From Papilionanthe hookeriana x Papilionanthe teres (taxonomy: Eukaryota; Streptophyta; Magnoliopsida; Asparagales; Orchidaceae), in contig CM040434.1 in the NCBI GenBank assembly GCA_022702705.1, forward strand, positions 54,300,953 to 54,364,952: 64,000 nt of DNA, given 5' to 3'. Below the pieces are notes generated by a model. The model searched no databases. It was not told the DNA's origin and worked only from the letters and a program-made list of their open reading frames with translations. Shown here piece by piece: positions 45,414-58,000 of this stretch (position 1 is the stretch's first letter; the number at the start of each line of letters is the position of its first letter). The position numbers and the translations under genes are program-made.

Positions 45414-48400
45414 TGTAAAGACCCAAAATTTTACATCCATTTGGTAAGATCTACCAAGCCATCAATGCCGATACATTAAGGGCTCAAAATATTGAAACTT
45501 GGCCTTACTTGATGAAGTAACTTTGTTTATATATTTTCTTTAGCATCACTCTGGTATTTACTAGCAGAGACATGTCTCTTGTGATTTTTATGGACTTTCA
45601 CTATCACATATGTATCCATTTTTAGGTTTTTTATCCAAATGTGTTTCAGTTCTTTTCCTGATTATGGGGACACTTTATACTATATGATATTTTTCTTAAT
45701 TTTCCATTGTAGGTCACTGCTAACTTATTACTTCTCAATGCAAGAAAGGTTGTTGTTAAGTTTGACAAATTTAAAATTGGTGGATTGGTAGGTGACATTT
45801 TTTTTATGATTCTCTTAAAATTGATTAGCCACTCTGATGACTCTCTTAAACCCATGATTATCCCTAATCACTTGGATGAGGACTTGACCCCACTAATATA
45901 GCTAAATTTTATTAGGTCAAAACTCCTTGGAAGTGACTCAATCTCATTTCCATGAGGCTAAACCCATGATTGACCCAACCTAGCTCAAACCCCCTTTACA
46001 TTTCAATTAATCACTCTCACCCATGCATCACTCAAATTGGCTTCACATTTGCCCACCTCTGACCATCCTCAGCCAGAAAGTGAACTCCTATGTGCCGGCT
46101 GACCACCTTGGCTACGAGAAAACAACAAACCTGAGAGGCTACCCATGGCCAAAACCCAAAATTTGAACTCCTCTACTTGGCTCACTCTAATTGGACATTA
46201 ACACATGTCTTCCCTCCACTTAAGCACCATTTTTCACCCACTGGACAGCTCGATTGAGCCCTAATTCCCAGCCTATAAATATACCACCACCTCACGATCA
46301 AATAAGAAGAAGTGCGTAAACCCAGGGGAAACTCTGCTCAATTGTATCCAAACCCTCCTAACACTCACATAAAGCCCATTCCAAGCATTCTCAAGCCCTC
46401 ATTTCCACTGAAAAACCTTAATTTCATCACTGAAATTCAAAGCTTCTTTCGGCCACTCCACCAAAATCCTCAAAACTCCAAATTAACCCTCCCAAAAGAT
46501 TCACCAGAGCCTAAATTCACTTCCCCAATCAAAAGCCCCCATTCTCAAGCTCTCTAACATAGTCCAAGACCACACCCAAGACACCCATTGGTCTAGACAA
46601 TACCTAAGCCCGATCATAGAGAAAATTAGTACTTAAAGGAGGTTCGTGGGACCAAGGTGACACTTTTGAACCCCAAACGAGGCCTCTCCTCTTAGGCAAA
46701 TGTATAACCCAAAACTCCTCATTTTTGGCATGTTTTGGACCTTTGTGAAAGAAATTTATATTTCATGCATATCTAGTCGTATGGATGTGTTCGTCTCACT
46801 TAGATGTAGGTGTAGGAATAAACCACGCTTAACTTAGTTGAGCATTAAGAGAGATCTTATAGTTAGGACACGAATGGTTCACAGGTTATGAACAATCGAG
46901 GACGATGAACGAATGTCGTCCAATCACATGTGTATCGAACAAACAACAGTCGGATAAAGCGATGGTACGCGAACTGTGGGCCAAGATGTGTAAAGCATGA
47001 CGAATCAGCAGGCAACATGTTGGAGTTCTGGGACACCAAGGTTACACTGGCGCTGAGTCGGATAACTAGGAAAATATGAGTTTTCTGAATTAATGAAATA
47101 TATAAAATGATATTTAACTTAAAAAATTCATATCTTTGTGTAGAAAAATCCTAAAAATAAAATAAAAATATATCCACACTCCGTGAACGGAGGAGAATTT
47201 AATGGACAAAAAATTAAAAAATATTTATTAACTATTTTATTTTAAATTAATTAAAAACCTAGAGATAAATTTAACTGTAATTAATTAAATAATTATCAAA
47301 ATTCCATAAAATTTTGAGAGATTATTCCTAAAGAGATTAAGGATGTTCTCAAATGTTTCCAAGGTCAGAGAACGCATCTAGCATCAAAATCCCTAATTTT
47401 CTAGAGATTTCACCTTTATATTAATTAAAAAATTATAAAAAATAAAATAAATTAAAAAAATATAAAATCATGTTTGTTGTGTTCACTATGATAAAAGGAC
47501 CATAGGAAAAATAAAAAGTGAGATTTAAAATAAATATGCATTATTAAGTATTTTTATATTTTGAAAAGTAATAAAAATTAAAATACGTAAATATAATTCA
47601 AAAATCATGAAAATATCTCTGATTGAAGAGAATAGCTTTAGGATGTTTCCATAAAAATTTCAAAGTCAAAAAGTTAATTTTTATCATAGGAAATTAAGGG
47701 AGGGTAAAATATTTGATCTTAATTTTCTCTTGGATGATTGAAACTTAGGGAATTTAAAAGGTAGAAACCCATTTATTGCCCATAAAATAAGAGTGGAACC
47801 TTAATTGATTAAATCATTTAAATTTTGGAAGAATAAATTAAAATTTGAATTATTAAGGTTAGGGATATGACTTAAGAAAATATCAATTCTTTAATTTAAA
47901 ATCCCTAGATGAATCACCTTAATAATGTTCAACTCTTAATTAACTCTAAAAAAATGATGATTGAAATTAATAATTAAAAAGAGATAATCGTTAATTAAAT
48001 TAAAAATTTAAAACATTAAATAATTTAATAATTGAATAGTTAAACTAAACATGAAGTGTTAAAACTAATTTGAAATCCCTAAAATCTGATTTATAACTAA
48101 TTTGAAATATTAAAAATTAATCTCAAAACAGTTCATAATTAAAAAGTGAAAATTAAACCGATTAAAATCAACCTAAGATAACATGATTAATTCAAATCAA
48201 ACTTAGATCATCAAAATTTAATTAAATGAAGTAATTTAAATACCCCTTTCAACTTAAGTAAGATCAAAACACTTAAAAGAAAAGCAACCTGAATTTTGAA
48301 ACCAAATTAAATTATCTTAAATCACCAACTCAACTTTAATTAAAGCGGTTAAATTCTTTAATAAACTAATTTGCCCCTAAAGGCTTTCATTATTATAACT

Positions 48401-49050
48401 TTTAAATTAAGCATGAAATGAAACGTCACTTCACTCATAGGATAATCAAACATCCTAATTAACTGAGCAAGAGTAACCTGGGTGATTGATCCATCACCTC
48501 GATGAAACTAACTGAACTTAAAATAATCCCTAGAAATGTTTAAGAAGATGTCCAAAATTTAATTCCGAGCACTTCTCTAACTTGATGGGATGTTTTGAAG
48601 AATAGTGAAGCTTCATTGTTCTTTGTTGAAGAAAATCATCCTTAACAAAACACGAGGACTTAGACGTCATAGGAATTGACTAACGATTAGGATTTTGTTA
48701 AACAACCAGAACCTTCCCATAGCTTTACCTAGGTACTTGCTGAAAATATATAAATGCTCTGACATGTGTTTTAAGTGCAGCCGGGAATGACGAGAAGACC
48801 CTCCAGGTACGCTTTTATCTTATTGTGATTTATTTACCTGCACTATACTTTTCCTGCATGTTAAACAATAATGTCACCCTGCATGAAAACTGAAACTTTT
48901 AGGATAACTACAAAACTGAAACCGCAAACTAAATTAAAATTAACACAAGATAAAATTCACCGCCACAACATTTCAAAATATAAAACAACTCAAAATTTAA
49001 TCACAAACAGAACAACAAAACTACAACTTCAACTAAATTAAAACGTCTCG
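45414..49050 (+). mobile_element. Probable LTR-derived block F
   Basis: Begins TGTAAAGACCCAAAATTTTA, a form common for long LTRs of chromovirus-type Ty3/gypsy elements, and contains a promoter-like CCTATAAATATACC (46272-46285) after a C-rich tract. Its start aligns loosely with that of insertion E, and both end in an R1 copy. No coding domain found; the 81-codon frame at 46312 is a by-product of a C-rich, G-poor stretch. 47100-48700 is very AT-rich. A possible exon-like patch is at 45711-45789. Ends and target duplication could not be established. Confidence 0.35.
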
Positions 49051-50330
49051 TTGGATGATCGGGAATCCCTTGGATGATGTAACCCACATGTTGCTAACGA
49101 GATTTCCCACGGTCTAAATGAAAGTGTGGAACTCATTCAGTTGAGTTTAGCAAATTTATTTGGACTAAGTGAATCCGATGAAAATAACGGTGCCGGGATG
49201 ACGGAACCGTGGGATCTTAATCGGTTTTGTTTAACCAACTTTAAGATTTGATTCAATTAAAAAATTAAGACATTTGAACCTTAAAAATTTTCTAAACCAA
49301 GACACGTCTCTCATCTCTTGATTGCCATTTTCTAAAACTAAACCTCTGCAACAACAAGGAGCTGGGAGCATAGTGGGCAGCACAACCATCTTCATCAGCA
49401 AAACCTGAGTCTACTTCAGCAAAACCTTTCTTAGAATTAAATAACCGAGCCATAGGATTTTGAGGTAGTTTGCTTAGTGCAACATAAATCCTCAACTTTT
49501 CGTTAGGCATTTGCATAATCATACTATGCAAATTAAGCCCTAACCGGTCTTAGAACTTCGAGTTAGTCGTTTGGTACGACATAAACCCTCACATCTTCGA
49601 GGCTATTTGTATGATTATGTCATATAAATATAAGTCCTAATTAATTAAAATTGGCAGGATTGAAACATTAAATAATTCTTCCAAATTGAAGCCAAACAAT
49701 AGGATAGTCGGGAAGTCACCAAAGCTCACTTCGGGTCCGTGACATCCCCTACTTCTCTTCCTTTGGACTCCTGAAATAAACTGTTCCAAATTTGAGCTAT
49801 TCCCTATTGAAATTTCATAAAGTCCAATTGTTTGAAAACCTTAAACTTTGAAATTCTTGAAAGCAAGACCACTGATCATTATCGAGAGTTTTCTTGAGTG
49901 TCTTCGGATATTTAAAATGTAATTAACTATACGGGCTTGCCCTTATAGGGAACTTTATGAACCTAGGTAATATAAACCCTGCTTAATTTCTTTATATTAA
50001 GCAGGGGAACTTGTCGACTTATAAAAATTAGTTTGCAGACCAAACAGATGTTACAAATCTTCTAGTTTATTTGATCGAGCCCCATCATCAAGCAGTGTAT
50101 TTATTCTTCGAAATAGATACACGGTTTTTGGTGTGGTGCTCATTTATATAAACTATTTGGGGTGTGAGATCAGTTTGATTTCATATCTTAAATATTTCAA
50201 ACTCAAAATTATTTTCAAAAATCAAATACTACTTTCCAAATTATTTAAAACTATATATACAATAAATTTAATTTAAAATAACATGTGCTGACAATTTCTG
50301 TTTAGCGACCCCTTTTCAAAATATAACAAA
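49050..50330 (+). repeat. Dispersed repeat R1, copy 2
   Basis: Aligns with the reverse complement of 1490-2690 and with 59290-60280. Hairpin units at 49509-49533 and 49604-49630. The minus frame 49292-49531 has no homologous open frame in the other copies, so it is not a gene. Confidence 0.65.
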
Positions 50331-50521
50331 ATCTAAAAATAAGACGTACACCAGGGAAGGCCAAAGAACCTTCAACCACCACCAAAGATTATTACCAACA
50401 ACACACCACCACCCAACAAAACTTCTCCAAATTAAATGTCGGCCACCAGCTAGCACCGCCGAAGGAGCCATCTAGGGAGAAACCCTAACGGAGCACTTTT
50501 TTGTCGTCATTATATGGGCTC

Positions 50522-50522
<1 letters not shown>

Positions 50523-50595
<73 letters not shown>
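50523..50595. repeat. (AT)n microsatellite 1
   Basis: About 73 bp of perfect AT dinucleotides. Confidence 0.95.
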
Positions 50596-50597
<2 letters not shown>

Positions 50598-50745
50598 CTT
50601 CGCAGACCAAACAAATATCATAAATTATATAGTTTATATGATTGAGCCCATTGTCAAGTAATATGCTTATAACTATTAAATGTATGAGATCTATTCAGTC
50701 TCATATTTTTTAAAATTAAAACACTATCTTCAAAATCATTTAATC

Positions 50746-50752
<7 letters not shown>
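50596..50752 (+). repeat. Partial R1 duplicate between two AT tracts
   Basis: AGCTTCGCAGACCAAACAAA and the following 130 bp (GATTGAGCCCATTGTCAAG, ATGAGATCTATTCAGTCTC) repeat the segment at about 50028-50250 of copy 2. It is flanked on both sides by (AT)n. Confidence 0.7.

Positions 50753-50819
<67 letters not shown>
50753..50819. repeat. (AT)n microsatellite 2
   Basis: About 67 bp of perfect TA dinucleotides. Confidence 0.95.
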
Positions 50820-50823
<4 letters not shown>

Positions 50824-50829
50824 TTAAGG

Positions 50830-51590
50830 CAATTAAAAAAAAAAGTTGACTGACAGTTGTCTAAGTAGACAAGTTCAAGTTTGGATTACGGTTGTTCTCT
50901 GTCAGGAGCTTTGTTCAATTTTCGACCACTGTAGAATTATGCCGGTACAGCTGATGCTAAACTTCGTGGCGATCATCAAGACGTTTTCTATCTCTTCCCT
51001 CGTACATCAAACTCTTTTCACACTTATTCGGTTTAAAGTTAGATGAGGAAGGATACACGATCTTTTTGTACTGCTCGAGACTCCGAATGGTCAGGGTAAA
51101 GAGCAAGATTAAGGAATAGTGATCTAAGTTTGTAATTGACTCAAACAAAAAAGGATGGGGAATCTCCATCCGGCTAACTCTGCAGGAAGTGTCCAAGTCG
51201 AAGACCCTACTTAGGTCTGTGAGGACTTATGTTGAGATGATCGAGGGCCAGAAGTTGTCCGTATTCTAATTTGTAGAAGCAGTGGTAGTTAATAGGACTC
51301 TGTGGCTGAGCTATTTTGGTGACATGATTAAGGAACTATGGGACAAATCATAAAATAAGGACAGGCAAAGGAAAAAAGTTGCGGTGGTAAAGACAATCGA
51401 AAAGAAGCCGAAGGTAAATATTCTCCACGGGATGGGGGTTCCTTCCTCATGGTTGTAGAGAACCTATAGGGGCTCTCAAAATTGGTAAAGAGCATTCTCA
51501 TCCTTCATGTGTTCCTCCCTATGATAAGTTTATTTCTCAATATGATTATTATGATGAAAATTAGAGATTACATAAGAGATTTTTTCCTCA
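50830..51590. other. Unclassified, partly coding-like sequence
   Basis: Base composition between 50850 and 51450 is more balanced than the surroundings. Plus-strand codons around 51145-51300 (TLQEVSKSKTLLRSVRTYVE, MIEGQKLSVF) look like decayed coding sequence, but I recognise no family. It might be a captured gene fragment. Confidence 0.25.
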
Positions 51591-52800
51591 ATTCTTTTGG
51601 TCAAAGTGTAGAACAAAATCAAAAATAAAGATAACTCCAAATGATGAATTTAATAAACTAAAGCTAACTAACAGTAGATAGATGTTTCTGTTTCGAACCT
51701 TCCAACCAATGATAAATTTTATAAACAAATAACAATAAAAAAATAACAAATTTGGAAGGTTTAATAGTGACACATAGATAATTTCCAAAAAAATGTTTAA
51801 AGGCAAAGCTACCTAATGAAGAGATAATATGTTGAGTAGAAACATCCACCAATTTACAAAAAATAATAAAAAACTTGTAAGCATTAAAATAAAGATTGTA
51901 AGCTTTACTAAAGCTACCAAAAATATTGTTAAAAATCAGCTATGCCAAAAATCAAAATATTATCAACATAGATTAAATGAAAATTTTTTTAAATTCCTGA
52001 TAGAATTCTATTCAATCATAACAGATAAAATATTCATAAGAATAATAAATAAATAGGGAGGAAGATAATATCCTTGCCTCAAACAAGAGGAAGTAGAAAA
52101 ATAATCTTTTTAACTTACTGTTTACTTTGACAAAAAATTAAGATCAACAAATGCAAGCTTATATCTATTTAATGAAAATGGAAGGAAATCCAAGCATTTT
52201 CATCCTCCAATAAGAAGTTTCTATTAACTTTAGCAAAAAATTTAAAAATACCTACTTTAACAAAAAATTAACATAAAAAATTATTACAATTAAAACCATA
52301 AAGCAATTCATTGGCAAGGAGGATATTATTAACAATATCATGACCTTTTATAAAGGCAGCTTGGGCCAAATTAGTATTACTTAGGAGAATAACTATATGT
52401 TTAGTAGCTAAAATTAAAAAAATATAAATTTATAATTGAAATTACATAAAGAAGTCGGTCCAAAATCAGAAAAAGATCTACCGACAATTTTTTTTTAATG
52501 ACAACAATAACAGTATGTTTAATTCTATAATGCAATTTTGTATCATGAAAAAAATAATTAATAGCATTGATACAATCAACCTCAAAGATTTGCCAATATT
52601 CTTCAAAAGTAAGCTCATCCGACCCAGGAGCCTTATTAGATCCAATAGAGCAAACAACTTTCTTGATATCGTTTTTCGAAAAAAAATTGAGTTTAAAAGA
52701 AGAAGTTTTCTTCAGAAATATGATTAGTAACGTAATAACAACATTCTCACAATGATCATCAAGCAAACAAGAGTAAAAAAAGATAGCTTCATAAACAATA
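51590..52800 (-). pseudogene. L1-type LINE ORF2, reverse transcriptase part
   Basis: Minus strand, many stops and frame changes. DIKKVVCSIGSNKAPGSDE (52401-52766) is the L1 RT motif, followed by codons near 52020-52085 for LPPYLFIILMNILSVMIE and further downstream by the palm and thumb region in pieces. The C-terminal zinc-knuckle region expected after the RT is missing, so the 3' end of the element has been lost. Confidence 0.7.
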
Positions 52801-53424
52801 TCATCTTGATTATGAATATAATCATTATCGAAAAAAATTTCCTTAATAAATTTAGAGTTATGTCTAATTTTAGCTCTTTGATGGAGAAATTTTACATCAT
52901 CCTTAACTTTAGATAATCAAGAGCAATTGGCTTTTTGTTTAATCCATTTATAATCATAAATAGTAGCGTTATAAATACTTCTTTGTGTGTTAGAGGCTTG
53001 AGTAAGAAGATTATTAGATAGAGATGTTATATCAAGTTGAGAAAGAATGAAATTATACTTCATTTTAAACTTAGAAATATATTTAGATAACACATTTTAT
53101 GAATTTCAATGCCAGCCTTAGAGAGTATATTTAACATTCTGAAGTTTATTACGAAGTGAAACAATAGGATTCCATTTAGTAGGGACCTTCCAAGGAGTAG
53201 TAAGAACTTGATTAAAGTTAGGGCAAATGATCCAAAAGTTCTTAAACATAAATCTACAATGTAAATTTGTACTCTTTCTCAAAAAACCAAAATAGTGTGA
53301 TGATAAGAAGAATAAGCACTAAAGACTTTAAAAGAGGACTCAAGAAGAACAAAGTCCAAAAAGGTTTACAAAAGCTCTATCGAAAAGATATTTAATAGGA
53401 TTATTAAGTTGTTTATTAATTTTA

Positions 53425-53985
53425 CTAAAAGAAATTCAGAATTCTATTGTTAAAAAAGTCCATCATTAGAAATGTAATTATTAAAACCATAAAGTTTGAT
53501 AGGAAGAGGGGGTGAACCACCCACCTTCTCATTAAAATCTCGAATGCAATTAAAATGATCAAGAAGAATCCAAGAATTATACATGTTTTCGACAATATAA
53601 ACAATACATACCCAATGATTCCTTCTATTAGAAGTACTATTATCAGCATAAACAACAGCAACCAAGAGTTTGAAAGAAGAATAGAAAGTGATTTGACCAT
53701 AAATAAATTGGGGATTATAAATAATAACATAAAGTTTTAAAATATCATGATTCCATTTAATCCTAATCCTTCCATTATCATAAATATTAAAAGTATCCAT
53801 GCAACCTTCATTTGAAAAAAGTTTAAATTGCTTTGAAGCATTAACATCAAAAAGTGTAATAGTGGATAATTTAGTTTCCAAAAGATCGAAAATTAATTTT
53901 ATGATCTTTCAAAGGATTTTTGCAATCCATATTCTGAGCTTGATTATTAAGCCAACTTACATTCCAAGCAGCCAATTTTATTAAT
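53425..53985 (-). pseudogene. L1-type LINE ORF2, endonuclease part
   Basis: Open 143-codon minus frame with METKLS, LLVAVVYADNSTSNRRNHW, WILLDHFNCIRDFNEKVGG and FNNYISNDGLF. These match the APE-type endonuclease of plant L1 elements; the usual GDFN appears as DHFN, which replaces a key Asp-containing motif. It lies upstream of the RT at the expected distance. Confidence 0.75.
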
Positions 53986-54499
53986 TTAAGAAAATAAAAA
54001 CATTATCATCTAGAAAAGATCATTTATATCTATCCTTTTTAGGCCTTTAAGAAACATGGTTAGAAGAAGATGAAATACTTCTAGTATGAGCCATAATAGA
54101 ATTATTACCAACGCCAACATAATTAGTATTGGTAGAATTACCAACAATAACCTAAATAATATTAGAAGAATTACCAGCAGCAACTAAACGACATTAAAAG
54201 CATTTTCCACAGAATAATTAGAAGTATTTCCGACAATAAAATTATTACTCACAGAATTATCAACATCAAAATTAATATCTGGTTGAGGAGCGGTTGATAA
54301 ACCAGTCGATTGAGCGTCTAGATTATTAACAATAACATTATCTACAACCATATTATAATTACCATTTAAATATGAATTAACCTCTATAACAAGTGGTAAA
54401 ACAGTATTAGTGTCTGCTGAAGACTAATTACTAATAGAAAGAACATTAATAGGGATATTAAGATCCAGGGCAATCACATGATAATCAACATGATTTCAA

Positions 54500-54960
54500 T
54501 TTTCTTGAAAAGATATGTTAGTAATCACATATTTACTATGATTTCTCTGATTACTAAATAATTAATATGACTATTAAATTTTTTTCCTCTATTAGTACGA
54601 TTAATAACAATTTCTTTATAAGAAGGGGATTGAGAGAAAATTGAAGGAACATGACGAAAAGTAGAGCATGTCCTGCAAGGCATATGTTTCCATTCGTAAA
54701 TAATAGAAATAACAATATACTTATCTTTAGCTACAAGAGTAGCAGAAACATGTAAAGACACATTAACTTGGATGTTAACCCAGAAAAAAGGTCAGACGAC
54801 AGCCTTTAGCAGTCAATGGATCCATAGCAAATGGAATTCTAATCTTACTCGTAACTTTTGGAATATCACATTTCAACCAACACAACAAAAGATCAGAAAA
54901 TGTAACCCAACAACTTTTATGCATTTACATATAAGACCTAAATCATATAGTATAATATGA
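54500..54960 (-). pseudogene. L1-type LINE ORF1, zinc-knuckle part
   Basis: IPFAMDPLTA at about 54810-54840, then VSLHVSATLVAKDKYIVISI and YEWKHMPCRTCSTFRHV, typical of plant L1 ORF1 (conserved domain before a CCHC knuckle of form YEWKPxxCxxCxxFGH). The knuckle's last Cys is lost. Between 53985 and 54500 an Asn/Ile-rich repetitive stretch represents the rest of ORF1. The element appears 5'-truncated within ORF1, about 105 bp from the TDX stop codon. Confidence 0.65.
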
Positions 54961-55066
54961 GATGCATTGCGCATACATAACATTCATAATCATAAAAAGA
55001 CATTAATGCTTTTCTTCCAGTAACACTACCAACTCAATCTATAAAACATCATAATATCATATGCGC

Positions 55067-58000
55067 TCATATTTTTGTTGAGTGCAGAGCAATCTTCCTC
55101 TCAAGCCCCAACTTATCAGCTCCAACAACCTTATCAATCTCTTTGCCATCTTTCACAAAGAAGAAAGTAGGAACACTGCTCACATTCCAACGGTGTGCGG
55201 TGTCGCGAACTTCATCAATATCGAGCTTGAGGAAGACGACGTTCCGGTGCTGCTCCGCCAGGGTCGTGTAGACTGGTGCTATCGACCGGCATGGTCCACA
55301 CCAAGACGCAGTGAAGTAAAGAATGGCCAGCCTTGATAGTTTCGAGGCCGCCTTAAGCTTCGTCTCAAGCTCGATCGACGAGCGAATAGTCAGCACATGC
55401 CCTGCAAGTAGATGAAAGAATGAAGATGGCAAGAAAGAGTGACAATGTGAGAGTTTCATTTTTCCGATTATTTGAATAATTTAATACAAGGGGATTTATA
55501 GACAAATCTAGGAAGAAACATGAAAACTATAGTAGAATTTATTGATTGACTTTTTATTAGTAAAAGTTGTATAATTTGCATTGTTGTAGGCTTCTAGCGT
55601 AAATTCATTATTATTTTTGAATAAAATTTCTTTGCATGTGGATAATCTTTAATGTACTGAAGTACATGATAGAATAGCTTGGAGGCGTTCTTCAGTTCAA
55701 TCAAACAGGAATGGTTGATCATGCCAACAAGGCATGCAACGTTAGATTCTAGATAAGTTTTATTACTAATCTCGAATACATTTCCAGATCAATGATTGGT
55801 TCTTCTGCTTCCTCTAGTTTATGATTTAGCCCAATAGGTGTTACAACTAGTTTGCAACCTAGTTCTATAATTTCCTTCAAGAGTTCTATTAAATATTTTT
55901 GTAGGAAGATGAAGAAGAATTTGTTTAAGGCAGCTGCAACTGTTTGAAGAAGCAACTATTAAACTGTTGTTTAAAAAATTGCGGTGGATATTGCAAAAAG
56001 TTTTCTTTTTGAAAAAATAAAACCGTAATTTTCTAGCTGCCACCGCAGGTGATCAGGTCTAGTGGGAAAATTGAGTTTTTTTTAGAACACATACAAAATA
56101 CAGTTTATTCAAATAAAAAAAATGCAGTGCGGCACCAAACGACCATCGCACCGCCCCCCTACATGCACCGTAATCTTACACTAAGATCCTATTATCTCAT
56201 GTACCTTGATAAAAATTGTAGTAGATTTTGCTTAGTGTCCTCATCATTTTGATTTCGCTCCACTTGTGGAATAGAATGTTCGATAAATAAAGTATGATTT
56301 TCTTCACTTTTTCTTTACCATATTCATATAAATTTATAACTTATTATAATAAACTTAAATTGGTCGGTACAACTTTAAACTGAAATGAAATCCATGAATT
56401 CAAGATCATAATGGAGGAAACCTAACCATTGCTCCGTATTAAGAACTAATAATTAAGCATAACGGTTGACCTCACTTTTGTTGAGATCTAGTTTTTCTCT
56501 TAAGATTTAGGATCTAGTCTTAGGATTCTTCCATTGACTATCTTAGAGCCTTAGTATGGGACCCACCTCGTTTTAGAAGCCTGAACCACATTAAGTGAAT
56601 GAGTGGCTCATTTTACAAAATTTGAAAGTTGTCTTGTTATTTTACAAAATCTAGCCTTGTGGTCGCTCGGTTTTGGCCTTGTGGTGGCTGCGGTTTTTGG
56701 CCTTGTGGTAGCTCATTTTTTTTGAACTTGTGGAGGCTGCGGTTTTTGGCCTTGTGGTGGCTCACTTTTTTTTTATCTTATGGTGGCTGCGGTTTTGGCC
56801 TTGTGGTGGCTACGGTTTTTGGCCTTGTGGTAGCTCATTTTTTTTTTTTTTGGCCTTGTGGTGGCTCGATTTTTGGCCGTGTGGTAGCTCAGTTTTGGCC
56901 TTGTGGTGGCTGCGGTTTTGGGCAGTTGTGAGTAATGCTGTCAAAAAAGTTCATTGTTTGTGAACAGTTTGTGTTCGATTCGCCAAGAAGTTCGTGTTCG
57001 AATCGTTCGATAAGCAAACGAGACGAACACGAATAATTTTTTTCGTTCGGTTTGTTAAACGAACCGAACATGAACAGTGATGTGTTCGTTCGTGTCCGGT
57101 TCGTATGTTCGAAATATAAAATAATTTAAAATAATTATATATATATAATTTATGATATTTTAAAAATAATTATATATTATAAAATTTATCATATTTTAAA
57201 TAATTAAACTTCTATAAATTATAATATATGATAAAATATTAATAACAATAATAATATTATAGTATTAATTATATGAATATAAATATTATAATATTATAAT
57301 TAATATACTATACTATATATTAAAATAAAATTTTAAACGCCTTATTCGGTTTGCTTCATTTTGAGGAAGTATGGATTATCTGGTGTGTACGAAATACCTG
57401 ATCAATTTGCTTCATTTTGAGGAAGTATGCTATCAAAGCTATGGGTTGTCAAAAAAGATCGTGTTCGCGAACAGTTCATGTTCGGTTCGCCAGGAAGTTC
57501 GTGTTCGATTCGTTCGATAAACAAACGAGACGAACACGAACAATTTTTTTCATTCGGTTTGTTAAACGAACCAAACACGAACAGTGATGTGTTCGAACAT
57601 TTCGAACACGAACACTAGCTCTGTTCGTTCGTGTTCGGTTCGTTTACATCCCTAGCTGTGAGCTTACAGTTTTGGCCATAAGGTGGTTCAGTTTTGGGCT
57701 TGACGAGATTTGGTTATGGGCAGCTTTGGACGGCGATTTTGAGAATGTTTACCCATACTTATTAGAGCTTTATTGGATTGTTTGACTACTTATACAACTG
57801 TTTGCAGTTTCTTTGAGTTATGGCTTTGAGACAGTTTGATGATTATTTTGAACACGATCTTGGGATATGTTGGAGGGGGAACTCTTGTTTCTTGTTTTGA
57901 AAAGTGAAAATATTGCTTTTGGAAGGGTTAACATGTTCTTTTGAGGAGGTGTGAGGTCTTAATGTCCTGAGTTTTATGAGGGTTTGGTAGGGGTCTGTCG

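Noticed and set aside
49292..49531. 79-codon minus-strand frame
   Set aside because: Lies in R1 and is not open in the other two copies.
55749..56043. Possible extra TDX exon (codons with VAAALNK)
   Set aside because: Resemblance to the end of the charged helix is a few residues only, with no matching phase or splice sites.
56654..56920. CRISPR-like appearance of the repeat array
   Set aside because: Units are contiguous and degenerate with no unique spacers, in a plant nuclear genome; it is a minisatellite.
56629..56963. Open frames with FWPCGG repeats
   Set aside because: They are translations of the G-rich minisatellite in two frames and have no conserved protein features.
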